Assembly (NCBI GenBank): GCA_035576205.1
Contig: DATLWR010000084.1
Location: 1 to 45,379, forward strand
Direction: 5' to 3'
DNA from: DATLWR01 sp035576205
GTDB taxonomy: Bacteria > Pseudomonadota > Zetaproteobacteria > Mariprofundales > Mariprofundaceae
Length of the DNA stretch: 45,379 nucleotides
Made by a program: the position numbers and the translations under genes
Notes under the pieces: model-generated
What the model saw: the letters and a program-made list of their open reading frames with translations, nothing else
The model's database searches: none
What the model was told of the DNA's origin: nothing
Shown here: positions 16,510 through 25,093 of the stretch, piece by piece
Numbering within the stretch: the first letter of the stretch is position 1
Layout: each line of letters starts with the position of its first letter

Positions 16510-17537
16510 CGAAACTGGCCTCGCATATCGTCGGTCTCGGTGGCTATCTGCCGGAGCGGGTGCTGACCAACACCGAACTCGAAAAGCTGATCGACACGAC
16601 GGACGAGTGGATCCGCACGCGCACCGGTATCGGCCAGCGTCATATCATCGCCGAGAACCAGCACACTTCCGATCTGGCTGTCGAGGCTGCCAAGGCCGCG
16701 CTGTCTGATGCGGGGCTGGCCGTCAACGATATCGATGCACTGATCGTCGCCACCACGACACCTGACATGATTTTCCCCTCCACGGCCAGTGTCGTGCAGT
16801 ACAAGCTGGGTGGCAGGGATTTCCCGGCCTGGGACATCCAGGCGGTTTGCTCCGGCTTTGTTTTCGGTCTCGCCCAGGCCGACGGCCTGATCCGCGCCGG
16901 CATGTATCGCCGTGTGCTGGTGATCGGCGCCGAGGCGATGAGCCGTATCGTCGACTGGAAGGATCGTTCCACCGCAGTGCTGTTCGGTGACGGCGCCGGT
17001 GCTGTCGTCCTGGAAGGACGCGAGGAGGAGGGCGGTGTCATCGGTTCGATCCTGCACACTGACGGCTCCTACCGGCACCTGCTGCTGGCCAATCATGCCC
17101 ACCGGGCAGCCAGCCCCGACGACTTGCTTGAGAACGACTCTCTCGACGAGCAGCCGGACATGCGCATCGATTCGGCGGGTGCTGCCGCCATCGAGATGAA
17201 GGGCAACGAGGTGTTCAAGGTGGCTGTCACCAAGCTCGGCGAGGTCGTCGAGGAGATTCTGACTGCCTACGGGCTGAAGGATTCGGATATCGACTGGCTG
17301 GTACCGCACCAGGCCAACATCCGCATCATCCAGGGGACGGCCAAGAAGCTCGGCATGGATCTGGAGCGCGTGGCGCTGACCGTCTCCAGGCACGGCAACA
17401 CTTCGTCGGCCAGCGTGCCGCTGGCGCTGAACGATCTGTATCGTTCCGGCAAGCTTGAGCGCGGCCAGTTGCTGCTGCTGGAGGCTTTTGCCAGCGGCTT
17501 TGCCTGGGGCGCCAACCTGCTGCGCTGGTCGAAATAG
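16506..17537 (+). CDS. fabH: Beta-ketoacyl-ACP synthase III
   Basis: KAS III (343 aa) starts fatty acid synthesis by condensing acetyl-CoA with malonyl-ACP. The Cys-His-Asn triad is intact: Cys115 in QAVCSGFVFGL, His268 in VPHQANIRI, Asn298 in RHGNTSSASVPLAL. The start is ATG 16506, in the plsX stop (ATGA). The protein is about 25 residues longer than E. coli FabH; the extra length sits around residues 200-230 (Asp/Glu/Ser-rich), between the GDGAGAVVLE and MKGNEVFKVA blocks. Confidence 0.96.
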   Translation: MTKLASHIVGLGGYLPERVLTNTELEKLIDTTDEWIRTRTGIGQRHIIAENQHTSDLAVEAAKAALSDAGLAVNDIDALIVATTTPDMIFPSTASVVQYKLGGRDFPAWDIQAVCSGFVFGLAQADGLIRAGMYRRVLVIGAEAMSRIVDWKDRSTAVLFGDGAGAVVLEGREEEGGVIGSILHTDGSYRHLLLANHAHRAASPDDLLENDSLDEQPDMRIDSAGAAAIEMKGNEVFKVAVTKLGEVVEEILTAYGLKDSDIDWLVPHQANIRIIQGTAKKLGMDLERVALTVSRHGNTSSASVPLALNDLYRSGKLERGQLLLLEAFASGFAWGANLLRWSK

Positions 17538-17545
17538 GGGGATTT

Positions 17546-18493
17546 GTGGGTTCGCAGTTAGCTTTTCTTTTTCCAGGGCAGGGTTCGCAGTCGAAGGGCA
17601 TGCTCGATCCGTTTGCCGGCGAGGCTGTCGTAGCAGCCACCCTGCAGGAGGCTTCCGATGCGCTGGGCTACGATATGGCAGCGCTGATCCGTGATGATGC
17701 CGAAGGCAAGCTCGATCGCACCGAATACACGCAGCCGGCACTGCTGACCGCCTCGATCGCCATGCTGCGCGTCTGGCAGCAGCGCAGCGGTGCTGCGGCA
17801 ACCCAGGTGGCCGGTCATTCGCTGGGTGAGTACTCGGCACTGGTCGCTGCAGGTGCCATTGAGTTTTCCGATGCTGTGAAGCTGGTTGCATTCCGCGGCA
17901 AGGCAATGACCGAAGCTGTGCCGGCTGGAGTAGGCCTGATGGCCGCCATCCTGGGGCTTGATGATGCCGTGGTTGAAGAACTGTGCGGCAACTCTTCGAC
18001 GGCAAGCGAGAAGGTCTGGGCTGCCAACTACAACTGTCCGGGGCAACTGGTCGTCGCCGGCCATGCCGCGGCGGTGGAACGCCTGATGGATGCGGCGAAG
18101 GGCGCCGGAGCCAAACGTGCCCTGCCCCTGGCGGTCAGTGCGCCGTCGCATACACCTTTGATGCAGCCGGCCGCCGAAGCGATGCGCGAGCGTCTGGCCG
18201 GAATCGAAATCAAGTCGCCGGCTTGCCCGGTATGGAGCAATGCCGATGCTTCACCGAAGCAGTCGGCGGCGGAAATTCGCGAGGCTCTGGTCGCTCAGCT
18301 GGTGTCGCCGGTGCGCTGGACGCAGACGGTGCAGAAGCTGGCGGCAGCCGGCATCGCGCAGGCAGTGGAAATCGGACCGAACAAGGTGCTGGCGGGCCTG
18401 GTCAAGCGTATCGAGCGTGACATGACGGTAGCCAATACCAATACGGTCGAGCAGATTGAAGCTGCTGTGCAGGCATTGTCTGCCCAGGCTTGA
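17546..18493 (+). CDS. fabD: Malonyl-CoA:ACP transacylase
   Basis: FabD (315 aa) loads malonyl groups onto ACP. FLFPGQGSQSKGM is at the N-terminus, the nucleophile Ser92 is in AGHSLGEYSALVAAGA, and the catalytic His203 is in SAPSHTPLM. The start is GTG 17546, preceded by AGGGGGA at a good distance. It is cotranscribed with fabH (8-base gap) and fabG. Confidence 0.97.
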   Translation: MGSQLAFLFPGQGSQSKGMLDPFAGEAVVAATLQEASDALGYDMAALIRDDAEGKLDRTEYTQPALLTASIAMLRVWQQRSGAAATQVAGHSLGEYSALVAAGAIEFSDAVKLVAFRGKAMTEAVPAGVGLMAAILGLDDAVVEELCGNSSTASEKVWAANYNCPGQLVVAGHAAAVERLMDAAKGAGAKRALPLAVSAPSHTPLMQPAAEAMRERLAGIEIKSPACPVWSNADASPKQSAAEIREALVAQLVSPVRWTQTVQKLAAAGIAQAVEIGPNKVLAGLVKRIERDMTVANTNTVEQIEAAVQALSAQA

Positions 18494-18504
18494 GGGAGGA
18501 GATA

Positions 18505-19245
18505 ATGAGTGAGCGTTCTGTAGCACTGGTCACCGGTGCCAGCCGTGGTATCGGCTATGTTGTGGCCGTGGAGCTGGCAAAGGCCGGATTCGACCTGGCC
18601 ATCTGCGGTACTCGCGAGGAGACCATCCGCAAGGCGGCAGCTGCTATCGAGTCGGAAACCGGCGCCAGGGTTATGGCACGTGCGGTTAACGTGGCCAACA
18701 GGGACGAGATCCAGAATTTTGTCCAGGATACGGCCAAGGAGTTCGGACGGCTGGATGTGCTGGTCAACAATGCCGGCATCACCAGGGACAATCTGGCGAT
18801 GCGCATGAAGGTGGAGGAGTGGCAGGATGTCATCGAGACCAACCTGTCGTCGGTATTCCATGCCTCGCAGGCAGTGCTGAAGCCGATGATGAAGGCCCGG
18901 TCCGGCCGCATTATCAATATCTCTTCGGTTGTCGCTTCCGCTGGCAATCCGGGGCAGTTAAACTACTGCGCCAGCAAGGGGGGAGTTGAGGGGATGACCC
19001 GTTCGCTGGCACGCGAAGTTGGTTCGCGCGGCATCACGGTGAACGCGGTGGCCCCGGGCTTCATTGCAACCGATATGACCGCTGAACTGGGCGAAGAGGC
19101 GCACAAGCGCCTGACCGACCAGATTCCGCTCGGCCGCATGGGCGATGCATCGGATATCGCTGCCGCCGTGGTGTTCCTGGCAGGGCCGGGAGCGGGTTAC
19201 ATCACCGGCCACGTGTTGCACGTGAACGGTGGTATGCATATGTAG
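18505..19245 (+). CDS. fabG: 3-oxoacyl-ACP reductase
   Basis: NADPH-dependent SDR (246 aa) for the first reduction in fatty acid elongation. TGASRGIG (cofactor loop), NNAG (87-90 region), and catalytic Ser141, Tyr154 and Lys158 (in NYCASKGG) are present. The start is ATG 18505 behind a strong GGGAGGAG site; an upstream in-frame ATA/ATG-type extension at 18490 is not needed. The gene ends with VNGGMHM, typical of FabG, and is followed by a 101-base gap before acpP. Confidence 0.96.
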   Translation: MSERSVALVTGASRGIGYVVAVELAKAGFDLAICGTREETIRKAAAAIESETGARVMARAVNVANRDEIQNFVQDTAKEFGRLDVLVNNAGITRDNLAMRMKVEEWQDVIETNLSSVFHASQAVLKPMMKARSGRIINISSVVASAGNPGQLNYCASKGGVEGMTRSLAREVGSRGITVNAVAPGFIATDMTAELGEEAHKRLTDQIPLGRMGDASDIAAAVVFLAGPGAGYITGHVLHVNGGMHM

Positions 19246-19250
19246 TTTCT

Positions 19251-19280
19251 CCCTGTGCCCCGCAGCAAACGGGGGCAGGG
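19251..19280 (+). other. GC-rich hairpin between fabG and acpP
   Basis: CCCTG pairs with CAGGG and, inside, CCCCG with CGGGG, with a small internal mismatch and a CAGCAAA-type loop. No T-run follows, so it does not look like an intrinsic terminator. It could be an RNase processing or stability element that separates the highly expressed acpP message from upstream fab genes; that role is inference. Confidence 0.45.
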
Positions 19281-19346
19281 CGATAGAGGCTTGTGCGGCG
19301 CCTTTGGCTATGTTAGAAGCCGCAATATTTATTTCGGGAGGACGAA

Positions 19347-19586
19347 ATGTCTGCAGAAATCGAAGCAAAGATCATCAAGATTGTTGCTGACCAGCTGAAC
19401 GTGGATGAGAGCGAAATCAATCCGGATTCTTCCTTCGTGGACGATCTTGGTGCCGATTCTCTGGACACCGTTGAACTGGTAATGGCATTTGAGGAGGAGT
19501 TCGGGATCGAGATTCCGGACGAGGATGCCGAGAAGATTCAGAGCGTACAGAACGCTATCGACTACATCGCTGCCAAAGCTGAATAA
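19347..19586 (+). CDS. acpP: Acyl carrier protein
   Basis: ACP (79 aa) carries growing acyl chains on a 4'-phosphopantetheine arm. The attachment site Ser38 is in LGADSLDTVELVMAFEEEF, and the protein is strongly acidic as usual. A GGGAGGA ribosome-binding site precedes the ATG. It supplies the Fab enzymes here and LpxA, LpxD, FabZ and PlsX nearby. fabF starts six bases after its stop. Confidence 0.98.
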   Translation: MSAEIEAKIIKIVADQLNVDESEINPDSSFVDDLGADSLDTVELVMAFEEEFGIEIPDEDAEKIQSVQNAIDYIAAKAE

Positions 19587-19592
19587 GTCTTT

Positions 19593-20837
19593 ATGACACG
19601 TCGCGTTGTCGTGACCGGTGTCGGGCTGGTAACTCCGCTCGGCACCGGCACGCAAACCACTTGGAACAACCTGATTGCGGGAAAATCCGGTATTCGCCGG
19701 ATTACCCGTTTCGACGCCGAAGGCACGGGTATGCCGTGCCTGATCGCCGGCGAGGTGCCCGACTTCAATGTTGACGATTACGTCAACAAGAAAGATTCGA
19801 AGAAGATGGATACCTTTATCCATTACGGCATTGCCGCATCGCTGATGGCGTTGCAGCAATCCGGTCTCGAAATCACCGAAGCCAATGCCGAGCGCGTTGG
19901 TGTCATCGTCGGTTCCGGTATCGGCGGTTTGCCGATGATCGAGAAGACGATGCGCAGCTATCTCGAGGGCGGACAACGCAAGATTTCGCCGTTCTTCATT
20001 CCGCAAACCATTATCAATATGACCTCCGGCTGGGTCTCCATGATGACCGGTGCCAAGGGGCCGAATGCGGCTACGGTAACAGCATGTGCTACCGGTACGC
20101 ATGCGATCGGCGATGCCTTCGAGATCATCGCGCGCGGCGATGCCGATGCGATGATTGCCGGCGGATCCGAATCCTGCGTCTGCGAACTGGGTATCGGTGG
20201 TTTCTCGGCCAGCCGTGCGCTTTCCACCCGTAATGACGAACCGCAACGTGCCTCGCGTCCCTGGGACAAGGATCGCGATGGTTTCGTGATGGGTGAGGGT
20301 GCCGGTGTGCTGATGCTCGAATCACTGGATTCGGCGAAGGCACGTGGTGCAGAAATTCTCGCCGAGATCGTCGGTTACGGCATGTCGGGTGATGCCTATC
20401 ATATGACCTCTCCGTCGCCGGGCGGTGAGGGTGGTGGTCGCTGCATGAAGATGGCTTTGGCATCTGCAGGGTTGAACCCGGAAGATGTCGATTACGTAAA
20501 CGCCCACGGTACATCCACGCCTGCCGGCGATCTGGCCGAAACGCAGGGTATCAAGGGTGTCTTTGGTGACCATGCCTACAAGATGATGGTTTCGTCCACC
20601 AAATCGATGACCGGTCATCTGTTGGGTGCTGCTGGCGGCATCGAGGCGGCCTTCACCGTCTTGTCTGTCCACCATGGCATCGTGCCGCCGACCATCAACC
20701 TGGAAGAGGCTGGAGAGGGCTGCGATCTCGACTACGTGCCGAACGAGGCGCGCGAGGCCAATATCCGTGCCGCCGTTTCCAATTCGTTCGGTTTTGGTGG
20801 GACCAACGCATCGGTGGCATTCCGCAAGTTCGCCTGA
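19593..20837 (+). CDS. fabF: Beta-ketoacyl-ACP synthase II
   Basis: KAS II (414 aa) condenses malonyl-ACP with longer acyl-ACPs. The Cys-His-His triad is intact: Cys165 in TACATGTHAIG, His305 in NAHGTSTPAGD, His342 in MTGHLLGAAGG, plus Lys337. Length matches the family. No strong ribosome-binding site is seen in the six-base gap, so translation is probably coupled to acpP. A strong intrinsic terminator lies 36 bases after its stop and closes the main fatty-acid operon. Confidence 0.97.
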   Translation: MTRRVVVTGVGLVTPLGTGTQTTWNNLIAGKSGIRRITRFDAEGTGMPCLIAGEVPDFNVDDYVNKKDSKKMDTFIHYGIAASLMALQQSGLEITEANAERVGVIVGSGIGGLPMIEKTMRSYLEGGQRKISPFFIPQTIINMTSGWVSMMTGAKGPNAATVTACATGTHAIGDAFEIIARGDADAMIAGGSESCVCELGIGGFSASRALSTRNDEPQRASRPWDKDRDGFVMGEGAGVLMLESLDSAKARGAEILAEIVGYGMSGDAYHMTSPSPGGEGGGRCMKMALASAGLNPEDVDYVNAHGTSTPAGDLAETQGIKGVFGDHAYKMMVSSTKSMTGHLLGAAGGIEAAFTVLSVHHGIVPPTINLEEAGEGCDLDYVPNEAREANIRAAVSNSFGFGGTNASVAFRKFA

Positions 20838-20845
20838 TCGACTCC

Positions 20846-22174
20846 GTGCGGTTTCGTACCGTTCCGAATAGGGGCCGTAAGCTTTCCGCTTACGGCCTTT
20901 TTTCGTCGCATCCGGATCATTTCTCGGCTGTCCTGGAGGCACCGCAAGGTCAGGGGCGTCAGTTTCTGGTTTCCACCGACGGGGAGTGGCAGTACCTCGA
21001 TCCTCTTGCCGATATGGAGGCTGGAGAACGTTTTTTTTTCGCGTGGAAACGGCAGCTTCAGTCTCAGGTTGATGATTCGTTCGCCATCCGCTGCCTGTTC
21101 TACGCTGCTTACGAAGCCGGCGGCCTGATTGAGCGACTGCCGCCACCGAAGACGGTGCCGGAGGGGCCTCTGCTGGCCGTGTTTTATCCTGCTGCGTCAC
21201 TCTGTTTTGATGCGGATCAGGATGAAATCTATCTGGCGGCCGGATCTGATGCGCGGCTGGATGAATTACAGGGCCTGCTTGATCAGGCTGCCGCATCGGC
21301 AGCGGCAGCGGATTTAAATTGTGTGGCGGACGACTGTTGCGGTTCTGACGAGACCGCTTACAAACAGGCCGTCGAGTGCGTGAAGGCCTACATATCGGCC
21401 GGTGATGTTTTCCAGGCCAATATCGCACGATTCTGGGAGATGCCATTTGCTGACTCCAAGTTGCAATGGCTCTATGCCAATCTCCGTCGGGTGAATCCGG
21501 CGCCTTTTGGATGTTTTGCCCGCATCCCATTTTCCGGCGGTCAGCTGACAATCGTATCGGCCTCGCCCGAGCGCTTGTTTCGTATCGATCAGCAGGGACA
21601 AATCGATACGCGTCCGATTGCAGGTACTCGCCGGCGCGGTGAGGGAGACCAGGACTCGTCATTGCGTGCGGAGCTGTTGCTCTCCGAGAAGGAGCGGGCC
21701 GAACACATCATGCTGGTCGACCTGGAGCGTAACGATCTGGGGCGTGTCTGTACGCCGGGGAGCGTGCGGGTCGATGAGTGCATGGTGATCGAGCAATATG
21801 CCACCGTGCAGCACATCGTTTCGAATGTGAGCGGACAGCTGGCTGAAGGCATGGATGTCGTGGATGCTTTCCGGGCCATGTTTCCGGGCGGGACCATTAC
21901 CGGCTGTCCGAAAATTCGCTGCATGCAGATCATTCATGAACTGGAACCGAGGGCGCGTGGCCCATATACGGGAGGCATTGGTTATGTTGCCTGGAATGGT
22001 GCGGCGGATATGAATATTCTGATTCGAACCTTCTGGCATCTGAATGGCAAGCTGCACTGGGCGGCGGGAGCCGGTATCGTGGCGGATTCCGAGCCCGAAC
22101 ACGAGCTTGCCGAAACCGGCTACAAGGCGGAGGGCCTGCTCAGGGCATTTGCTGGCAGCAGGGGGGCGGGGTGA
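20846..22174 (+). CDS. pabB: Aminodeoxychorismate synthase component I-like (PabB, TrpE-like clade)
   Basis: Chorismate-binding enzyme (up to 442 aa), probably making aminodeoxychorismate for folate with a PabA amidotransferase. Visible motifs: AGDVFQANIARFWEMP, SASPERLFRI, DTRPIAGTRRRGEG, EHIMLVDLERNDLGR, FPGGTITGCPKIRCMQII and GAGIVADSEPEHE. The ITGCPK form favours PabB, but PIAGT has Ala where E. coli PabB has the reactive Lys274 (PIKGT), as in TrpE; this fits the TrpE-like PabB clade, and anthranilate synthase is the alternative. GTG 20846 is the assumed start, because the N-terminal strand FSAVLEAPQGQGRQFLV lies upstream of the first ATG (21014). That start lies upstream of an intrinsic terminator inside the coding frame. 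Confidence 0.75.
   Translation: MRFRTVPNRGRKLSAYGLFSSHPDHFSAVLEAPQGQGRQFLVSTDGEWQYLDPLADMEAGERFFFAWKRQLQSQVDDSFAIRCLFYAAYEAGGLIERLPPPKTVPEGPLLAVFYPAASLCFDADQDEIYLAAGSDARLDELQGLLDQAAASAAAADLNCVADDCCGSDETAYKQAVECVKAYISAGDVFQANIARFWEMPFADSKLQWLYANLRRVNPAPFGCFARIPFSGGQLTIVSASPERLFRIDQQGQIDTRPIAGTRRRGEGDQDSSLRAELLLSEKERAEHIMLVDLERNDLGRVCTPGSVRVDECMVIEQYATVQHIVSNVSGQLAEGMDVVDAFRAMFPGGTITGCPKIRCMQIIHELEPRARGPYTGGIGYVAWNGAADMNILIRTFWHLNGKLHWAAGAGIVADSEPEHELAETGYKAEGLLRAFAGSRGAG
20874..20904 (+). terminator. Strong intrinsic terminator after fabF, inside the pabB frame
   Basis: A perfect 10-bp stem (GGCCGTAAGC / GCTTACGGCC) with a five-base loop is followed by six T. It begins 36 bases after the fabF stop and 28 bases after the probable GTG start of pabB, so it overlaps pabB codons about 10-20. 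It should end most fatty-acid operon transcripts, and it may act as an attenuator for pabB. Confidence 0.85.
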
Positions 22175-22809
22175 AGAAAAGCAAGCTCAAGCGGCGGGGG
22201 CCGGGAAAGCTTCTGCGAGCCCTGAACAGGTTGTTCTGCTGTGGCTGGCACCGGCTGTCACGGCAGGGATTCAGGCTGCCGGACGGGCCGGTCATTCTGG
22301 TCGGGAATCATCTGTGCGGACTCGATCCGTTGCTGATTCAGGCGTCGGTGAATCGACCGCTCTTTTTTCTGATGGCGCGCGAATATTATGCCAAGATGTG
22401 GTATGTACGCTGGATTTTCAACCGGACCGGTGCAGTTCCGGTCAATCCGGGCGGCGCCAATCGGCATGCCCTGAAACTTGCCATCGATGCAGTAAGAAGG
22501 GGTAATGCAATTTGTCTGTTTCCGGAGGGAGAGGCAAACCCCACCATTCCGCTACGCAGGATTCTGCCGGGAGCGGTGATTATCGCCCAGGAAACCGGCG
22601 CACCGATCATTCCGTTCCGTATCTCGGGAGTCTGGCCGTTTGATCATGTGCATATCTGGACACCGTTTCTGCGCCGCAGCCGAGCCCGGGTCGTCATCGG
22701 TCAGCCTATCCAGTTGCCGGAGGCGGAAGCGGGCAAGCCCTCACTCAGGGAGGGGTGCAAGGTGATCGGTGAATCGATCCGGCGCCTGTCGCACGACAGG
22801 CACGGCTGA
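22171..22809 (+). CDS. PlsC-family 1-acyl-glycerol-3-phosphate acyltransferase-like protein
   Basis: A 212-aa acyltransferase of the LPLAT/PlsC family. The catalytic NHxxxxD motif is NHLCGLD (about residues 47-53), and the substrate-binding FPEG is in CLFPEGEANPTIPLRR (about 115-130). GAPIIPFRISG matches family block IV. It probably acylates lysophosphatidate or another glycerolipid at the inner membrane; substrate cannot be told from sequence. The GTG start overlaps the pabB stop (GTGA), so the two genes are coupled. The 3' end faces the convergent pilus motor operon 11 bases away with no terminator-like hairpin. Confidence 0.85.
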   Translation: MKKSKLKRRGPGKLLRALNRLFCCGWHRLSRQGFRLPDGPVILVGNHLCGLDPLLIQASVNRPLFFLMAREYYAKMWYVRWIFNRTGAVPVNPGGANRHALKLAIDAVRRGNAICLFPEGEANPTIPLRRILPGAVIIAQETGAPIIPFRISGVWPFDHVHIWTPFLRRSRARVVIGQPIQLPEAEAGKPSLREGCKVIGESIRRLSHDRHG

Positions 22810-22820
22810 GCTTACTTTTA

Positions 22821-23915
22821 CTATTCGCGGCCCATGCGCATCGCAAAGTCTTCCGGGAACACCGACTGTGCCAGAGCCTCCTCGTAGGTCACCAGATCGT
22901 TCTCGACCAGCTGACGCAGGTGCTGATCGAAGGTCTGGCTGCCGTAGAGCGTGCTGCCTTCCTCCATGGCGCGCGGAATTTCACGCCAGCGGTCCGGGTC
23001 CAGGATGAAGTGCTTGATGACCGAATTCCGGATCATGATTTCCAGCGCCACGATGCGGCCCTTGCCGTTCTTCAGCGGTAACAGCTTCTGGACGATGATG
23101 GCACGCAGGTTTTCGGCCAGTCGTTCGCGGATGGCGTCCTGCTCATCGAGACCGAACGAGGACATGATGCGCTGCATCGTGCCGATGGCAGATGTGGAGT
23201 GCACTGTCGCCATGACCAGATGGCCGGTTTCGGAGGCCTGCAGCGCCAGCTGGATGACCTCTCTGTCGCGCGCCTCACCGGCGACGATAATGTCGGGCGT
23301 TTCGCGCAGCGCATCATTGAGGCCCTGCGCATAGCTCAGCACGTCGCGACCCAGTTCGCGCTGGCATACCGTACCTTTCTGGTTGGTGCTGTAGCGGTAC
23401 TCGATCGGGTCTTCGAGCGTCACCGCATGTATCGGGCGATTCTCGATGACGTAATTGAGCATGGCGGCCAGCGTCGTGCTCTTGCCGGAACCGGTGGCGC
23501 CGGCCATCAGTACCAAGCCGTTGCGGTAGTTGGAGATATCGCGAATGATCGGCGGCAGGTGCAGTTCGTCGAAGCCCGGAATCTTCTGCGGGATCAGGCG
23601 GCAGACGAGCCCGAAATCCGCATTGGTGCGCAGCACGTGCATACGGAAGTGGGCGACGTTTTCCAGCGAATAGTGGAAGTCGAGATTATGAATCTCTTCG
23701 ATCGGCGGCTTTTCCGGTACGAAACGCAGCGCATGCTGGATCATGTCAATCGCCTGATCGCGGGTGATCTCGGGCACCTTGCCCGGCGAAACGGTCACGA
23801 TCGAGCCGTTGATGCGCATGCGCACGCGGTCGCCGGTGCGGATGATCAGGTCGGAAGCCTTGTGCTTGTGCGCCGCCAGCAGCAGGTCGTCGATCAGGTG
23901 CCAGTCTGCTGCCAT
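22821..23915 (-). CDS. Third PilT/PilU-like type IV pilus ATPase
   Basis: A 364-aa secretion ATPase of the PilT/PilU group. Walker A is GATGSGKST (139-147), Walker B/acidic box is IIVAGEARDRE, and the His box TGHLVMATVHSTSA is intact, so the site looks catalytically competent. The PilT signature AIRNLIRE is replaced by a diverged SVIKHFILDP, so its role may be PilU-like (force assistance or regulation) or specific to another pilus. It starts one base after the pilU stop on the same strand. It is clearly diverged from both neighbours rather than a recent copy. Confidence 0.88.
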   Translation of the reverse strand: MAADWHLIDDLLLAAHKHKASDLIIRTGDRVRMRINGSIVTVSPGKVPEITRDQAIDMIQHALRFVPEKPPIEEIHNLDFHYSLENVAHFRMHVLRTNADFGLVCRLIPQKIPGFDELHLPPIIRDISNYRNGLVLMAGATGSGKSTTLAAMLNYVIENRPIHAVTLEDPIEYRYSTNQKGTVCQRELGRDVLSYAQGLNDALRETPDIIVAGEARDREVIQLALQASETGHLVMATVHSTSAIGTMQRIMSSFGLDEQDAIRERLAENLRAIIVQKLLPLKNGKGRIVALEIMIRNSVIKHFILDPDRWREIPRAMEEGSTLYGSQTFDQHLRQLVENDLVTYEEALAQSVFPEDFAMRMGRE

Positions 23916-23916
23916 G

Positions 23917-25065
23917 TCAGATACTCAGATCGGGGCTGCCGCCCGCCAGGTTGTCGAGATCCGCGCGATCGTTACCGCCTTCCAGCTTGGCCATCTTGAT
24001 CTTCAGACGGACATCGTTGACCGAGTCGGCATGCCGGATGGCTTCATCTTCGGTGATCTTGCCGTTCTTCCACAACTGGATCAGGTCCTGATCGAAGGTC
24101 TGCATGCCGTAGTTCTTGCCGGCCGCCATCGCTTCCTTGATCTCGCCGATCTCCCATTTGGAGATGAGATCGGAGATACGGGGCGTATTGATGAGCACTT
24201 CGATCGACGGCATGCGCTTGTCGTCGACCGTTTTCACCAGGCGCTGCGACAGGATCGCCTTCAGGTTGAGGGATAGATTCAAGCGTACCTGCGGATGTAC
24301 CTCTTCCGGGAAGAAGTTCATCACGCGTTCCAGCGCCTGGTTGGCATTGTTGGCGTGCAGGGTCGCCATGCAGAGGTGGCCGGTTTCGGCAAACTCGATG
24401 GCGTGCTCCATGGTTTCGCGGTCACGGATCTCGCCGATCAGGATGACGTCGGGCGCCTGGCGGAGAGTATTCTTGAGCGCCGCCTTGTATTCGTGGGTGT
24501 CGGTACCGACCTCGCGCTGGGTGACCACGCATTTCTTGTGCGGATGCACGAATTCGATGGGGTCCTCGATGGTGATGATGTGGCCGGCCTGATTGCTGTT
24601 GCGCCAGTCGATCATGGCGGCCAGCGAGGTGGATTTACCGGAGCCGGTGGCACCGACCATGATCACCAGGCCGCGCTTGGTCATCGAGATGTCCTTGAAA
24701 ACCTCGGGCAGCCCCAGTTCATCGAGTGTGGGGACCTGTGTCTTGATCTGGCGGATAACCATGCCGATGTTGCCGCGCTGACGGAAAATGTTGACGCGGA
24801 AGCGGCCGAGGTCGGGATAGGCCAGCGCCAGATTCATTTCGTATTCGGCCGCAAAGGTGGCGCGCTGCTTTTCGCTCATGGCCGAATTGGCCAGCTGTTC
24901 GCACTGCACGCTGTTCAGCGGCGGCTGCTTCAGCGGCATGACCACACCGTTGATACGGTAGGCCGGCGGCATGTCGGCCGTAATATAGACGTCCGAGGCA
25001 TCCTGTTTCACCATGACCATCAGCAGTTGCTTGATGGACAGTCTTTGCGGTTCGTTCGAACTCAT
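23917..25065 (-). CDS. pilU: Type IV pilus retraction ATPase PilU
   Basis: PilU (382 aa, the same length as P. aeruginosa PilU) assists PilT in pilus retraction at the inner membrane. Walker A is GATGSGKST (138-146), Walker B is VILIGEIRDRETM, the His box is TGHLCMATLHANNANQ, and NTPRISDLISKWEIGEIKEAM is the region where PilU replaces the PilT AIRNLIRE motif. The C-terminus carries an Asp/Gly-rich tail (GGNDRADLDNLAGGSPD) beyond the ATPase core, as in other PilU proteins. It follows pilT after 28 bases with an AGGAGTT-type ribosome-binding site in the gap. Confidence 0.9.
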   Translation of the reverse strand: MSSNEPQRLSIKQLLMVMVKQDASDVYITADMPPAYRINGVVMPLKQPPLNSVQCEQLANSAMSEKQRATFAAEYEMNLALAYPDLGRFRVNIFRQRGNIGMVIRQIKTQVPTLDELGLPEVFKDISMTKRGLVIMVGATGSGKSTSLAAMIDWRNSNQAGHIITIEDPIEFVHPHKKCVVTQREVGTDTHEYKAALKNTLRQAPDVILIGEIRDRETMEHAIEFAETGHLCMATLHANNANQALERVMNFFPEEVHPQVRLNLSLNLKAILSQRLVKTVDDKRMPSIEVLINTPRISDLISKWEIGEIKEAMAAGKNYGMQTFDQDLIQLWKNGKITEDEAIRHADSVNDVRLKIKMAKLEGGNDRADLDNLAGGSPDLSI

Positions 25066-25093
25066 CGATTAACTCCTCAATCCGGTCAGGTCG

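Noticed and set aside
19291..19314. acpP promoter TTGTGC/TATGTT
   Set aside because: The spacing is only 12 bases, too short for sigma70.
22810..22820. Bidirectional terminator between the acyltransferase and the pilus motor operon
   Set aside because: The 11-base gap has no inverted repeat.
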